The notes: generated from the sequence alone by a model not told the origin. Positions 1-8,367 are shown, numbered from the stretch's first letter. The stretch is DNA of 26,249 nucleotides from CAYGAW01 sp964347945 (GCA_964347945.1 CAYGAW010000181.1:1-26249); one strand, 5' to 3'. Numbers and translations are program-made.

Positions 1-704
1 TGTGGCGAGCGCACGAGATCTTGGACTGCCACGACCCCTTTGCAGCCAAGAAGCAGCATTACAACGACGTCGCCTTGAGCATGTATCCAGACATGATGGC
101 CATCGTCCAAGCATCCGACTCGTCGCTGGATGCTGCCGTCAAGGTGGCGGCGGCTGGGAACATTATTGACCTTGGAATCGTAGACCGTGCAGACGTGAAT
201 CTAGCTGCCATACTACAAGAGGTGCTCACTGAAGGGCTTGCCGTTGACGAGATAGAGTTGCTCGAGGAGCGGCTTGGGAGGGCAAGCCGAGTGCTATACC
301 TGGTCGATAACGCAGGGGAGATTGCTTTCGACAAGGTGTTGATTGAGGAGTTGCACGCACGGGGATTGGACGTAACCGTCGTGGTGAAGGGAGCCCCGAT
401 CCTGAATGACGCGACCATGGAAGACGCCGTAGCAGTGGGCATCGATAGGACATCCCGCGTAGTCAGCAACGGGTCAGCCATGATAGGCACCGACCTGAAG
501 ACTTGTTCGTCGGAGTTCCTACGCCAGTTCGAGGCTGCAGACCTGATCATCAGCAAGGGTCAGGCGAATTTCGAAACGCTCAACGAGACCCCCGCCCCTA
601 TCTTCTTCATACTCAAGGCCAAGTGTTCAGAAGTGGGCAGAGAGCTTGGAGGCGCTATGGGGGACGTGGTGGCTGTGTTAAACAGGCGTTGGACTGACCT
701 ATGA
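1..704 (+). CDS. DUF89/ARMT1-like protein, 5'-truncated by the window edge
   Basis: The frame is open to the first base of the window, so the true start lies upstream; the first TTG at 21 is not a credible start. The fragment resembles the DUF89 (AF1104/ARMT1-like) family of metal-dependent phosphatases, thought to remove damaged phosphometabolites. Visible family hallmarks are DPF(A)..K near the N-terminal edge, GNIIDLGI (about residues 47-54 counted from position 21), the metal-site motif LVDNAGE with a following FDK, the VVKGAPILNDAT block, and SKGQANFETL near the C-terminus. The order fits the C-terminal two thirds of the family. The stop TGA overlaps an ATG (ATGA at 701-704), but the following frame is only 25 codons and I do not call it. 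The substrate cannot be told from sequence. Confidence 0.8.
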   Translation, partial: WRAHEILDCHDPFAAKKQHYNDVALSMYPDMMAIVQASDSSLDAAVKVAAAGNIIDLGIVDRADVNLAAILQEVLTEGLAVDEIELLEERLGRASRVLYLVDNAGEIAFDKVLIEELHARGLDVTVVVKGAPILNDATMEDAVAVGIDRTSRVVSNGSAMIGTDLKTCSSEFLRQFEAADLIISKGQANFETLNETPAPIFFILKAKCSEVGRELGGAMGDVVAVLNRRWTDL

Positions 705-920
705 AACCCGAATCCCAGTCGCCTGACCAGTCGGCTAGTACCTCGCCCGTCGGCCCGGGAAGGCGAGTGACTCCTTGAGAATGCCAAATGGATTCCTCTT
801 GCGTGCCGAGACGAACGAAGTATCGCTTCATCAGCTCTGTAATCAGTCTTGTCAGTCTCGCCACCAAGACAAGGAGCGACGTCACCGGTGCATTGGCGCC
901 ATCCGACCAAGGATGAAAGT

Positions 921-3227
921 CTAGGATATGTGGACAGCCTGTCTCGTCCCGGCGCCCGATTGCAGCGGCCAGACCAATACTGCTACGAGAGCCACAGCAT
1001 AAGCCGCCTGTCCAACGTACAGAGCCGCGGTGAAGCCAAAACTTATGGACAGCATGGCGGCCAGTACCGAACCCAGGACCGATAGCGCGCCGTTCACCCC
1101 CCAAGCCCAAGGCACTATCCTTGGTTCCTTGCTGTGAACAGCAGCTATCCCCAACGGAAAAGGCATCCCCATCAGCATCCCCAGAGGGCAGAGAACGAGG
1201 ATCGTCAACGCTATCCGGGAGGGAACGTTTAGACCGGTGAACACCTGTAGGAACCCTGAGAAGCCGAGGTTGTAGAGGCCCAGCAGGAGTACCAAAGCCA
1301 ACAGTACGCCCTTCTGATACAAGCTTCTGTTGTGAGACCCAGCCCGGCCGCTCACGTAGCTTCCTAGACCTCCAAAGAACAGAAGTGAGAACAGAATGAC
1401 GGAGATTGCATAGACAGGATGGCCGAGAAACAGTACGAACCTCTGAATCAATACGATTTCCACCAACAGAAAACCGACGCCCAGGCAGGCAAAATACAAG
1501 AGGGCGCCAGGATAACTTGCCATTAGCAGACGGAATGATCTCCCCCTCCAGACTGCCAGTGGCGCTAGGATCAACACAACAGCCAGCAGAGACACAATGG
1601 TGAACAAGAACACCAGTGTCTCGCTTCTCTCACAGAAGAAGAAAAAGGGCTGATCGTCCGTAGACGAAGACACGCTACACTCCAGTCCGTGAGCGCGATG
1701 GAAATCTCGCCTGTCCGTGGAATCGATCAAATCAGAGAAGATCTGCTCAGGCCGCATAGTGGGCGTATACACCAGTGGAAACCAGAAAGTGTCACTTGCC
1801 TGCTCTATCGCCCGCAACTCCTGCGGCGTGAAGGGGGTTCTCTTGACCAGAAGAGTACCCAGATACTCTCGCCTAGCCACGACTATGTGGTCTTCCGGAT
1901 GGGCGATTCGCAACTCCTTCATGGCATCCAAAGCCAATGATGTCATCTTAAGCATTTCCCCCGGACTATCTACGTACCACCGTGTCATGGCGAGGACACC
2001 GTCGTCAGTCAGGTGCTGCAAGTAGTCTACGAACGCTTCCTTTGTATACAGGTAGTTCTCTGTTAACGCATAAGCTCCCGCCTGACTAGCCGCCCAGGTA
2101 TCCACCAGAGTTGCCTGGATGACATCATACTTCCTGTCAGAGTTGCGGATGAAACTCCTACCTTCGTCAACCACCGTCACAACGTCCGGCCTGCTATACG
2201 GCTGCCCGGAGAAATCAGCGAACTCACGATCCACGATATCCATCATCAGAGGATTTATCTCCACCGCCGTGACGGATTCGGTTCCAAAGAGCAAGGCCAT
2301 CAAGACCTCCGAGCCGCCCCCTGAACCAACTATGAGCACCTCGTTCTTGTCAGGAAGGTTGTACGGCAGCGACGCCAGTTCCAACTTGAGGGGCTCTAGC
2401 TTGGAGAAATCCCCATCAAATCCGACCATTGCCGTGAAAGCATACCCATCTATGAGGATTGACATTCTCTCCAGATCTTCTGACAGAGGGTTGGACGGAT
2501 AAACCACCACCCGGGAAAACGAGTTCCACTTCTCGTAGATCGGCTCCTCTTCGGCAGCTCCCTTCGTCTGCCTGATTCCTATCCAGCCTTGGTAGGAATT
2601 CAACACAGCGAAGAGACACGCAATCAGGCACACCATCAACGCAAGGAAGACCCGCCTTCGCTCCCCCGTTACCCAAGCGAACACAAGAGCAGCGCACGAG
2701 CCGACGATGGTGGTGAATAGCAAGCCTTGCACCCCGCCCAGAAGGTTCATGACAGGCACAATCAGGATACAACCCAAGCTGGCACCGACGAGATCAGCAA
2801 AATACACCCTGCCCGCCGCGTGGCCAAAGTGCGTCAGTACCAGCGAAATACAGAAACCACTGAAGAAGAAGGGAAGAGCCATCGCCGAAACCGTAAGTAG
2901 GAAGCGGAACCCCTGGAAGGTAGTTGCCGAGTGCAAAGACAATTCCATGTCTGGAGGGACGTTCACCACTGCCACCAGAGCCAAGGGAAGGGAAAGGGAG
3001 AAGAGGAGACAGGAGAGGAAGGCCTGGTGAGCAGCTTTGTTCTTCGGAAAACGTTCGGCCCGCAGATAGATGTAGACGCCGGCGACGCTCATCCCCAGCA
3101 AGGCGAGAGAGACCGCCAAGAACGCAAAGTGGTAGAACATAACAACCGAGGCTATGCGGGTTAGGACCAGTTCGTATGTCAGGGCGGACAAACTGATCAG
3201 AAAGACTCCGCCCATCAAGCCCGGCAT
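921..3227 (-). CDS. Membrane protein with central spermidine-synthase-like (SAM-fold) domain
   Basis: A 768-aa protein from the ATG at 3227. About six hydrophobic segments come first (beginning FLISLSALTYELVLTRIASV), then a soluble methyltransferase/spermidine-synthase-fold domain, then several more C-terminal membrane segments (beginning TLVFLFTIVSLLAVVLILAP). The central domain shows the nucleotide-site motif VLIVGSGGGSEVL followed by AVEINP, and YDVIQATLVDTW. Databases often name such proteins 'spermidine synthase', but the membrane frame argues against plain polyamine synthesis, so the reaction is unknown. Start choice: the reading frame runs back to 3731, across the start of the divergent helicase. 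An extended -10 element sits at 3284-3292, over the ATG at 3293. The ATG at 3227 follows GAAGAGG with 6 nt spacing and directly precedes the first membrane segment. Confidence 0.8.
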   Translation of the reverse strand: MPGLMGGVFLISLSALTYELVLTRIASVVMFYHFAFLAVSLALLGMSVAGVYIYLRAERFPKNKAAHQAFLSCLLFSLSLPLALVAVVNVPPDMELSLHSATTFQGFRFLLTVSAMALPFFFSGFCISLVLTHFGHAAGRVYFADLVGASLGCILIVPVMNLLGGVQGLLFTTIVGSCAALVFAWVTGERRRVFLALMVCLIACLFAVLNSYQGWIGIRQTKGAAEEEPIYEKWNSFSRVVVYPSNPLSEDLERMSILIDGYAFTAMVGFDGDFSKLEPLKLELASLPYNLPDKNEVLIVGSGGGSEVLMALLFGTESVTAVEINPLMMDIVDREFADFSGQPYSRPDVVTVVDEGRSFIRNSDRKYDVIQATLVDTWAASQAGAYALTENYLYTKEAFVDYLQHLTDDGVLAMTRWYVDSPGEMLKMTSLALDAMKELRIAHPEDHIVVARREYLGTLLVKRTPFTPQELRAIEQASDTFWFPLVYTPTMRPEQIFSDLIDSTDRRDFHRAHGLECSVSSSTDDQPFFFFCERSETLVFLFTIVSLLAVVLILAPLAVWRGRSFRLLMASYPGALLYFACLGVGFLLVEIVLIQRFVLFLGHPVYAISVILFSLLFFGGLGSYVSGRAGSHNRSLYQKGVLLALVLLLGLYNLGFSGFLQVFTGLNVPSRIALTILVLCPLGMLMGMPFPLGIAAVHSKEPRIVPWAWGVNGALSVLGSVLAAMLSISFGFTAALYVGQAAYAVALVAVLVWPLQSGAGTRQAVHIS

Positions 3228-3283
3228 CCTAGGCCTCTTCACCGGTATGTCCGATTCTCCTCGGCTGATGACGTCGGTTGACG

Positions 3284-3312
3284 ATTGTACCATGCGCCTT
3301 ACCGGCAAGCAA
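3284..3312 (-). promoter_or_regulatory. Putative sigma70 promoter of the membrane spermidine-synthase-like gene
   Basis: On the minus strand, TTGCTT (3312-3307), a 17-nt spacer, then TACAAT (3289-3284) preceded by TGG, giving an extended -10. The -35 is weak (TTG only), but the extended -10 is good. The expected transcript start is near 3277, about 50 nt before the ATG at 3227. The -10 lies over the second and third codons of the alternative ATG at 3293, which argues against that start. Confidence 0.5.
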
Positions 3313-3333
3313 CCTAGTGGCGCTATGTACCCG

Positions 3334-3362
3334 TTGCCAAAATCCCACAGCTGCGTTACATT
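3334..3362 (+). promoter_or_regulatory. Putative sigma70 promoter of the MrfA-like helicase gene
   Basis: TTGCCA at 3334-3339, a 17-nt spacer, and TACATT at 3357-3362. The predicted transcript start near 3369 would leave only about 9 nt before the GTG at 3378. That short leader contains GAAGGG, unusually close to the GTG (2 nt). The promoter is back to back with the minus-strand promoter at 3284-3312, so the two divergent genes share about 150 bp of control region. Confidence 0.45.
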
Positions 3363-3377
3363 TTCGTTTGAAGGGCC

Positions 3378-5741
3378 GTGGCAAATCAAAGCACCCAATT
3401 CATCCGACAGCTTGAACGTCTCCCCACTTACCGGAACCAGATCGCCCACATCGAACATATCCCACCCCGCGGCCCTCGTTCCGGACGCTTGGCAACGCCC
3501 TTGCCGCAGCCACTGAGGGAGGCTCTGCAAGCCTCTGGCGTGGCGGAGCTGTACTCCCATCAGGCGCAGGCCGTCGAAGCTCTTCGGGAGGGACACAATG
3601 TTGTGGTGACCACCTCCGCCGCCAGCGGGAAGACTCTCTGCTACAACCTGCCCGTCTTGGAATCCATTCACAACGACCCGAGAACGAGAGCACTCTATCT
3701 CTTCCCGACCAAGGCGCTCGCCCAGGATCAACTTCGAGGTCTATACGACCTCACGCGCGTAGGGTCTAACGACCTCAAGTTCGGCGCCTACGACGGCGAC
3801 ACGCCCCGGTCGGCTAGGGCTCGCCTGCGCAAGTCAGCATCCATCGTCCTCAGCAATCCCGACATGCTCCATCTGGGCATCCTGCCCAATCATCGCTTGT
3901 GGTCCCAGTTCCTGGCTCACTTGCGCTTTGTGGTCGTCGATGAGGCTCATGTTTATCGAGGTGTCTTCGGGTCGCACGTAGCATGTATCCTGCGACGCCT
4001 GCGGCGTTTGTGTGAACGATACGGTTCTCAACCACTGTTCATCTGTTGTTCGGCAACCATCGCCAATCCTGCCGAGCACATCTACAACCTGATCGGTTTG
4101 CCTGCCCTGGTCATAGAGGAAGACGGGTCCCCTCAAGGGGCCAAGGACTTCGTTCTTTGGAACCCGCCATTCATCGATGAGCAGAAGGGGGTCCGTCGCA
4201 GCGCGAATGTCGAAGCAACCCACCTCTTCACCGAGCTCGTCCGACGGGGTCTGCGCAACATCACCTTCACAAAGGCCCGCAAGGTAGCTGAACTCATCCT
4301 GCGGTACAGTCAAGAGGCCCTGGAACGGGAAAACCCAGACCTGCTGCCTCTCGTGAAGTCATATCGTGCTGGCTATCTTCCCGAAGAGCGCCGGCGCATA
4401 GAGCAACAACTCTTCCATGGTCAGCTGTTGGGCGTCACAGCCACCACTGCACTGGAACTGGGCGTGGACATCGGCGCTCTCGACGCCACCGTGTTGGTCG
4501 GCTACCCCGGTACCATTGCCAGCACCTGGCAACAGGCCGGCAGGGCTGGTCGGGGAGTTGGTCACTCCCTCTCCTTTTTCATCGGTCTGGACAACCCGTT
4601 GGACCAGTACTTCATGCGCCATCCTGAACAGCTTTTCGGACGCAGCCACGAGAACGCATTGCTCGATCCGTACAACGTCCACCTCTTGCGGCAGCATCTG
4701 ACTTGCGCCGCATACGAGATGCCATTGACAAGTCGAGACCAGGAGCTCTTCGGGCCCGCATTCGCCGAGGCGGTTCCGAGCTTGCAGAACGAAGGGGCAT
4801 TGGAGTATCGCATGACTCGATGGTACTACCCTTCCGATGACTATCCAGCAGAGAAGGTGAGTATTCGCTCCATAGCCGCTGAGACGTACTCACTCCTCGA
4901 TGAATTGGACGGCCGTTTGCTGGAAGAGGTGGAGGCGACTAAGGCCTTCTATAGCATCCACCCGGGAGCCATACACTTGCATCAAGGAGACGCCTATCTG
5001 GTCACGGACCTGAACCTGGAAACCCGAATCGCCCTCGCGAAACTGGTGGATGTGAACTACTACACCCAGCCCAGAGAGATCAACGAACTGCGCATCGCCA
5101 ACTGCTGGCGTCAGCGGGATCTACAGGCCACCTCGGCCTACTACGGCCAGCTGCAGGTCACTGAGCAAGTTGTCGGCTACAGGCGGAAACAGCAGTTTAC
5201 CGACACGGTGCTTGGCGAGGAGGCACTGGACCTGCCCGCCCAATCCTTTGACACGACAGGTCTCTGGTTCGACTTGCCGCCAAGCGTGAGAGAGAGACTC
5301 CGCCAGCCAGGATTGGATCTTCACGGAGGGCTTCACGCAGTGGAGCACGCCGCCATCGGCATCCTACCCCTGTTCGCCATGTGCGACCGCCAGGACATTG
5401 GAGGTCTCTCCACACCGAACCACCCCGACACAGGCAGACCACAAATCTTCATCTACGATGGCTATCCAGGCGGTGTGGGGATAACAGAGAAAGGCTTTGC
5501 TCTGCTGCGGCAGCTGTGGGAAGCCACACTGCGGACCATAGAAGAATGCCCATGTGAGGCAGGCTGTCCTTCCTGCATCCACAGTCCCAAGTGCGGCAAC
5601 AATAATGAACCTCTGGACAAGAGGGCAGCCGTAGCCATCCTCAAAGCGTTGTTGTGCTCCCAGACACCAGCCACTGGATGCGGCCCTAGGCACTACCACG
5701 TCTCCGGTGACCCCTCGTGTCGTGGAGGCTCGTCCACGTAG
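3378..5741 (+). CDS. DEAD/DEAH-box helicase with C-terminal DUF1998 zinc domain (MrfA/YprA type)
   Basis: A 787-aa superfamily 2 helicase of the MrfA (B. subtilis YprA) / Hrq1-like group. Visible motifs: Q-motif region LYSHQ, Walker A SAASGKT (Lys85), FPTKALAQDQ, DEAH at 188-191, CCSAT, and motif VI QQAGRAGRG. The C-terminal DUF1998-type domain has YDGYPGGVGITEKG and a cysteine cluster starting at Cys724 (CPCEAGCPSCIHSPKCG), the likely metal site. B. subtilis MrfA is a 3'-5' helicase acting in a mitomycin-type DNA damage repair route; the same role here is an inference from family. The usual partner exonuclease MrfB is not seen in this window. The GTG start is supported by the family-like N-terminus (short lead, then QIAHIEHIPPR). 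The length is normal for the family and all core motifs are intact. Confidence 0.9.
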   Translation: MANQSTQFIRQLERLPTYRNQIAHIEHIPPRGPRSGRLATPLPQPLREALQASGVAELYSHQAQAVEALREGHNVVVTTSAASGKTLCYNLPVLESIHNDPRTRALYLFPTKALAQDQLRGLYDLTRVGSNDLKFGAYDGDTPRSARARLRKSASIVLSNPDMLHLGILPNHRLWSQFLAHLRFVVVDEAHVYRGVFGSHVACILRRLRRLCERYGSQPLFICCSATIANPAEHIYNLIGLPALVIEEDGSPQGAKDFVLWNPPFIDEQKGVRRSANVEATHLFTELVRRGLRNITFTKARKVAELILRYSQEALERENPDLLPLVKSYRAGYLPEERRRIEQQLFHGQLLGVTATTALELGVDIGALDATVLVGYPGTIASTWQQAGRAGRGVGHSLSFFIGLDNPLDQYFMRHPEQLFGRSHENALLDPYNVHLLRQHLTCAAYEMPLTSRDQELFGPAFAEAVPSLQNEGALEYRMTRWYYPSDDYPAEKVSIRSIAAETYSLLDELDGRLLEEVEATKAFYSIHPGAIHLHQGDAYLVTDLNLETRIALAKLVDVNYYTQPREINELRIANCWRQRDLQATSAYYGQLQVTEQVVGYRRKQQFTDTVLGEEALDLPAQSFDTTGLWFDLPPSVRERLRQPGLDLHGGLHAVEHAAIGILPLFAMCDRQDIGGLSTPNHPDTGRPQIFIYDGYPGGVGITEKGFALLRQLWEATLRTIEECPCEAGCPSCIHSPKCGNNNEPLDKRAAVAILKALLCSQTPATGCGPRHYHVSGDPSCRGGSST

Positions 5742-5856
5742 TGTGCCGGGACTGGCCGTTGGGGGGCTACTGGCCCACTGGCCAATCTCTAGCACCAATG
5801 GGCTTATCGCATTGATTCGCTGTTGAAGGATCTTGGAACAGCCCGGTTCTCGCCCG

Positions 5857-7389
5857 TCATTTTGGTAGGAGCCCTCGGAGGATGCCTAGCTCCTGTGAGC
5901 GCAGGCCGAAGGACACTCCCAGGAACAAGGCTGCTCCTAGGGCAATGGATCCGCCACCACGAACGAGCACATGAGCACCTGCCGTCCACGCTGCGTACCA
6001 CGACACTCCAAGCCCCATAACGATCGCCGCTAAGCCCGTCTTGCCCACAGAGGACAACAAGTCATGCCCATCAACACCGCGCAGCCGTCCCCGCAAGATC
6101 ACTAACAGCACAGTCGTCTCGATCACAGTGGCCACGGAATTGGCCAACGCGAGGCCGCCATGTACCAAGGGTCCGATTAAGAGAACACTGAGAGTTATGT
6201 TAAGCGCCATGGCGCACACCCCTATGGCCACAGGAGTGCGCGTGTCATGTACAGAGTAGAAGGCCCTGGTCACGATTTCCAGAGCGGAGTGGGCGCATAG
6301 TCCCAAGGCGTAGAACTGCAGTGCCCAGGCCACTGCTGCCGTAGACGAGGGATCGAAACGGCCGCGCTCAAGGAGGAGCTCGACGATAGGTTCGCTCAAC
6401 ACAATCAGTCCTACGCTGGCTGGTATCGCGAGATAGAGAGTCAGTCGGAGCGTCTCAGAGAGCGCACCCCGAAGCTCAATCAGCCTGCCTCTGGCTGCCA
6501 ACTCCGAGAAAGTGGGGAATGCTGCTGTGGCTATGGCCATGGCGAATATGCCCTGGGGGAGTAGCATCAACATCCAGGCATAGTTGAGGGCTGCCAAGCT
6601 ACCCCCGACGAGCCTCGACGCCAGATAGGTGTTCACCAGGAAGTTGATCTGCACCGTGGCCAGCCCCAGCATCCGGGGCACCATCAGCCGCCCCACCTCG
6701 CGCACCCCTGGGTGCGTTGAGTCGAAGAGCGGTTGGTAGACCATACCCTTGCGCAGCAACTCGGGAACCTGGCTAAGGAGGTGGAGTACAGCGCCAACAA
6801 CCACACCCACCGCCAGGCCGTAGACTCCTACCCAGGGAGCCAGCAGGATGGCGCCCCCTATGATCGATAGATTGTAGATGGCGGGCGCCAGGGCGGGGAG
6901 GAGGAAATGCTGAAATGAATTGAGGATACCCATGACCACGCCGCTGACGCCGAAGATAATAGGGGCGACCAACATGATGCGCATCAGCCGCACGGTGAGC
7001 GCTTGGTCCTCGGGACTGAAACCCGGCACTACCACGCGGGCGACGAGCAACGGGGCGAAGAGAGCAGCGACCGCCGCACAGGTCGTGAGCACAAGCAACA
7101 CAACGTTGATTATCGAGCTAGCTAGACGCCATGCCTGCCTCTCATCGCCCCGGGTCAGATAGCCAGTGAAAGTGGGGATGAAGGCCGAGGCTAAGGCACC
7201 GCCAGCCACTAGCTGGAAGATCAGATCCGGAATGCGAAAGGCGGCGAGATAGGCATCCAGTTCCCGACTCGTGCCGAACTGATTGCCGATGATAATCTCT
7301 CGGCCCAGCCCCAGGACGCGGCTGATCACATAGGCCACCATGACAACGGTGGCCGCTCGTGCCAACTGCGCCCTACGAGCGTCGTTCAT
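5857..7389 (-). CDS. murJ: MurJ/MviN-family lipid II flippase
   Basis: A 510-aa polytopic membrane protein of the MOP exporter superfamily, which moves lipid II across the cytoplasmic membrane for peptidoglycan assembly. The N-terminal signature is clear: VISRVLGLGREIIIGNQFGTS, then DAYLAAFRIPDLIFQL and GGALASAFIPTFTGYL. Hydrophobic segments continue to the C-terminus, consistent with about 14 helices and normal family length. The ATG at 7389 is preceded by GAAGG with 6-7 nt spacing. The gene is convergent with the helicase (115 bp gap, no convincing terminator) and divergent from the CpaF-like gene. Its leader would include the large inverted repeat at 7425-7460 if transcription starts upstream of it; I could not identify a convincing murJ promoter. 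It implies a peptidoglycan wall, in agreement with the LysM protein further along. Confidence 0.93.
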   Translation of the reverse strand: MNDARRAQLARAATVVMVAYVISRVLGLGREIIIGNQFGTSRELDAYLAAFRIPDLIFQLVAGGALASAFIPTFTGYLTRGDERQAWRLASSIINVVLLVLTTCAAVAALFAPLLVARVVVPGFSPEDQALTVRLMRIMLVAPIIFGVSGVVMGILNSFQHFLLPALAPAIYNLSIIGGAILLAPWVGVYGLAVGVVVGAVLHLLSQVPELLRKGMVYQPLFDSTHPGVREVGRLMVPRMLGLATVQINFLVNTYLASRLVGGSLAALNYAWMLMLLPQGIFAMAIATAAFPTFSELAARGRLIELRGALSETLRLTLYLAIPASVGLIVLSEPIVELLLERGRFDPSSTAAVAWALQFYALGLCAHSALEIVTRAFYSVHDTRTPVAIGVCAMALNITLSVLLIGPLVHGGLALANSVATVIETTVLLVILRGRLRGVDGHDLLSSVGKTGLAAIVMGLGVSWYAAWTAGAHVLVRGGGSIALGAALFLGVSFGLRSQELGILRGLLPK

Positions 7390-7424
7390 AACCGTCCTTC
7401 ACCCTCGACCGGCGTCTGGTGCCG

Positions 7425-7460
7425 ACGACGAGAACCTTGCACCATGCAGCTTCTCGTCGT
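7425..7460. repeat. 36-bp interrupted inverted repeat between murJ and the CpaF-like gene
   Basis: The arms ACGACGAGAA (7425-7434) and TTCTCGTCGT (7451-7460) are perfect 10-bp reverse complements. Inside them TGCA (7438-7441) pairs with TGCA (7445-7448) around a 3-nt loop, with a small mismatch between inner and outer stems. The right arm touches the -35 box of the plus-strand promoter (7460-7465). It could be an operator for a dimeric regulator or an RNA hairpin in the murJ leader. No T-tract follows on either strand, so it is not a terminator. Confidence 0.75.
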
Positions 7461-7488
7461 TGCATATCGCGCGCTACTGTGATACAAT
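7460..7488 (+). promoter_or_regulatory. Strong extended -10 sigma70 promoter at the start of the CpaF-like gene
   Basis: TTGCAT (7460-7465), a 17-nt spacer, and TACAAT (7483-7488) preceded by TGA (7480-7482), a TGn extended -10. The expected transcript start is about 7495. The -10 overlaps the ATG at 7487, which has no Shine-Dalgarno sequence, so translation from this promoter would need a later in-frame codon such as GTG at 7505. Confidence 0.6.
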
Positions 7489-8290
7489 GGTTACGCAGAC
7501 AGCCGTGGGCACTTCACAAGACGATCCTTCCGCACGAATCACTGCATGCAAGGCCGAAGGCCTCGTTCGACAGGGCTTCGTCACCGCTCAGGCCCTGGCG
7601 TTCCTCAGGGCCTGCGTCCAGGCCGGACTCAATCTGGCCATATCGGGGCCGGCTGGCAGCGGCAAGAGGTCCCTGCTGTACGTACTGGTTTCCTCAGCGG
7701 ATTGCGACGGACAGATCCTCGCCATCCAGAATCCCGACGAACCCGCGCTCGAGCGCAAGGGTATCACCACTCTTAGGGCCAACCTCGACCCGCCTGAAGG
7801 GCAGCAGAGGATTACGCGCCATTACCTCCTCACCATCGTGCCAAAGATGCAGCCACAGGGGTTGGTACTTGACAGAGTAGATGGCGCGGAGGCGGTGCCA
7901 TTGCTCAAGCTGCTTCTGGCCATGAGTGGCGTCATCTTTTCTATCATCGCGGAATCCCCCGAGGATGCGCTGTGCAAGCTCGAGAGTTGGGGACTACTAC
8001 ATGGGAGCGGGCTGGACAGCCGCGCGATCAGGAGAATACTCTCGACTTCGCTCGATCTGATCATTCAGCTCGTGAAAAGGGACACAGAGTCACCTGTGGT
8101 CGCAAGCCTCACCGAAGTGCTCGAATTCGAGAACGGCACTCCCACGCTACGCGACATCTTCCTCCTCCAGGATGTGCAGCGCCACGAAGCCGAACGCGGC
8201 AGCGAGCTCCGCCCCACCGGCACCAAGCCCCAGTTCCTCGACCGACTGAAGATGTTGGGCATCTCACTACCCAAAGACGTCTTCGTCTAA
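7487..8290 (+). CDS. Stand-alone, degenerate CpaF/TadA-like secretion ATPase
   Basis: A 267-aa protein (261 if started at GTG 7505) colinear with the C-terminal ATPase domain of CpaF/TadA-type ATPases, which power Flp/Tad pili and related secretion. Matching blocks in order: GFVTAQALAFLRACVQAGLN, Walker A-like GPAGSGKR (residues 54-61), a Walker B-like region GLVLDRVDGAEAV, SPEDALCKLE, DLIIQLVKRD, LTEVLEFENG and the C-terminal RPTGTKPQFLDRL. The usual N-terminal domain is missing. Key positions differ from the family: Walker A Thr/Ser is Arg61 (a Ser follows), the Glu of GEVRG is replaced in DRVDG, the His of HANSP is replaced in IAESP, and the LETRP arginine is not evident. It is probably impaired in ATP hydrolysis and may be regulatory or structural. 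No tad or pilus genes lie nearby. The frame is intact and has its own promoter, so it is not an obvious pseudogene. Confidence 0.75.
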   Translation: MVTQTAVGTSQDDPSARITACKAEGLVRQGFVTAQALAFLRACVQAGLNLAISGPAGSGKRSLLYVLVSSADCDGQILAIQNPDEPALERKGITTLRANLDPPEGQQRITRHYLLTIVPKMQPQGLVLDRVDGAEAVPLLKLLLAMSGVIFSIIAESPEDALCKLESWGLLHGSGLDSRAIRRILSTSLDLIIQLVKRDTESPVVASLTEVLEFENGTPTLRDIFLLQDVQRHEAERGSELRPTGTKPQFLDRLKMLGISLPKDVFV

Positions 8291-8299
8291 CCCCGATAC

Positions 8300-8324
8300 A
8301 AAAAAGGAGCCGCCTGGCGACCCC
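8300..8324 (-). terminator. Rho-independent terminator of the 563-aa/142-aa operon
   Basis: On the minus strand, GGGGTCGC, triloop CAG, GCGGCTCC (8-bp stem with two G-U pairs), then six T. It lies 43 nt past the stop codon of the 142-aa gene and is oriented for it. It also sits just after the convergent CpaF-like gene, but has no T-tract on that strand. Confidence 0.75.
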
Positions 8325-8367
8325 CAGCTCGCAGCAGACAGCGGCCCCTCATCTGCAACACGACCAG

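Noticed and set aside
701..778. 25-codon frame whose ATG overlaps the stop of the DUF89 gene (ATGA)
   Set aside because: Too short, no recognisable protein character beyond Pro/Ser-rich residues, and no separate ribosome-binding site; the overlap can arise by chance.
705..920. Possible terminators in the gap between the DUF89 gene and the membrane protein gene
   Set aside because: Only a short 6-bp stem (CTCGCC/GGCGAG) with a long loop and no T-tract is seen.
3228..3731. N-terminal extension of the minus-strand membrane protein to 3731
   Set aside because: It overlaps the divergent helicase start, shows no membrane or domain character, and contains the promoter elements of both genes.
5742..5856. 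Hairpins such as TGGCC-CACT-GGCCA between the convergent helicase and murJ genes
   Set aside because: Short stem and no following T-tract on either strand, so not called as a terminator.
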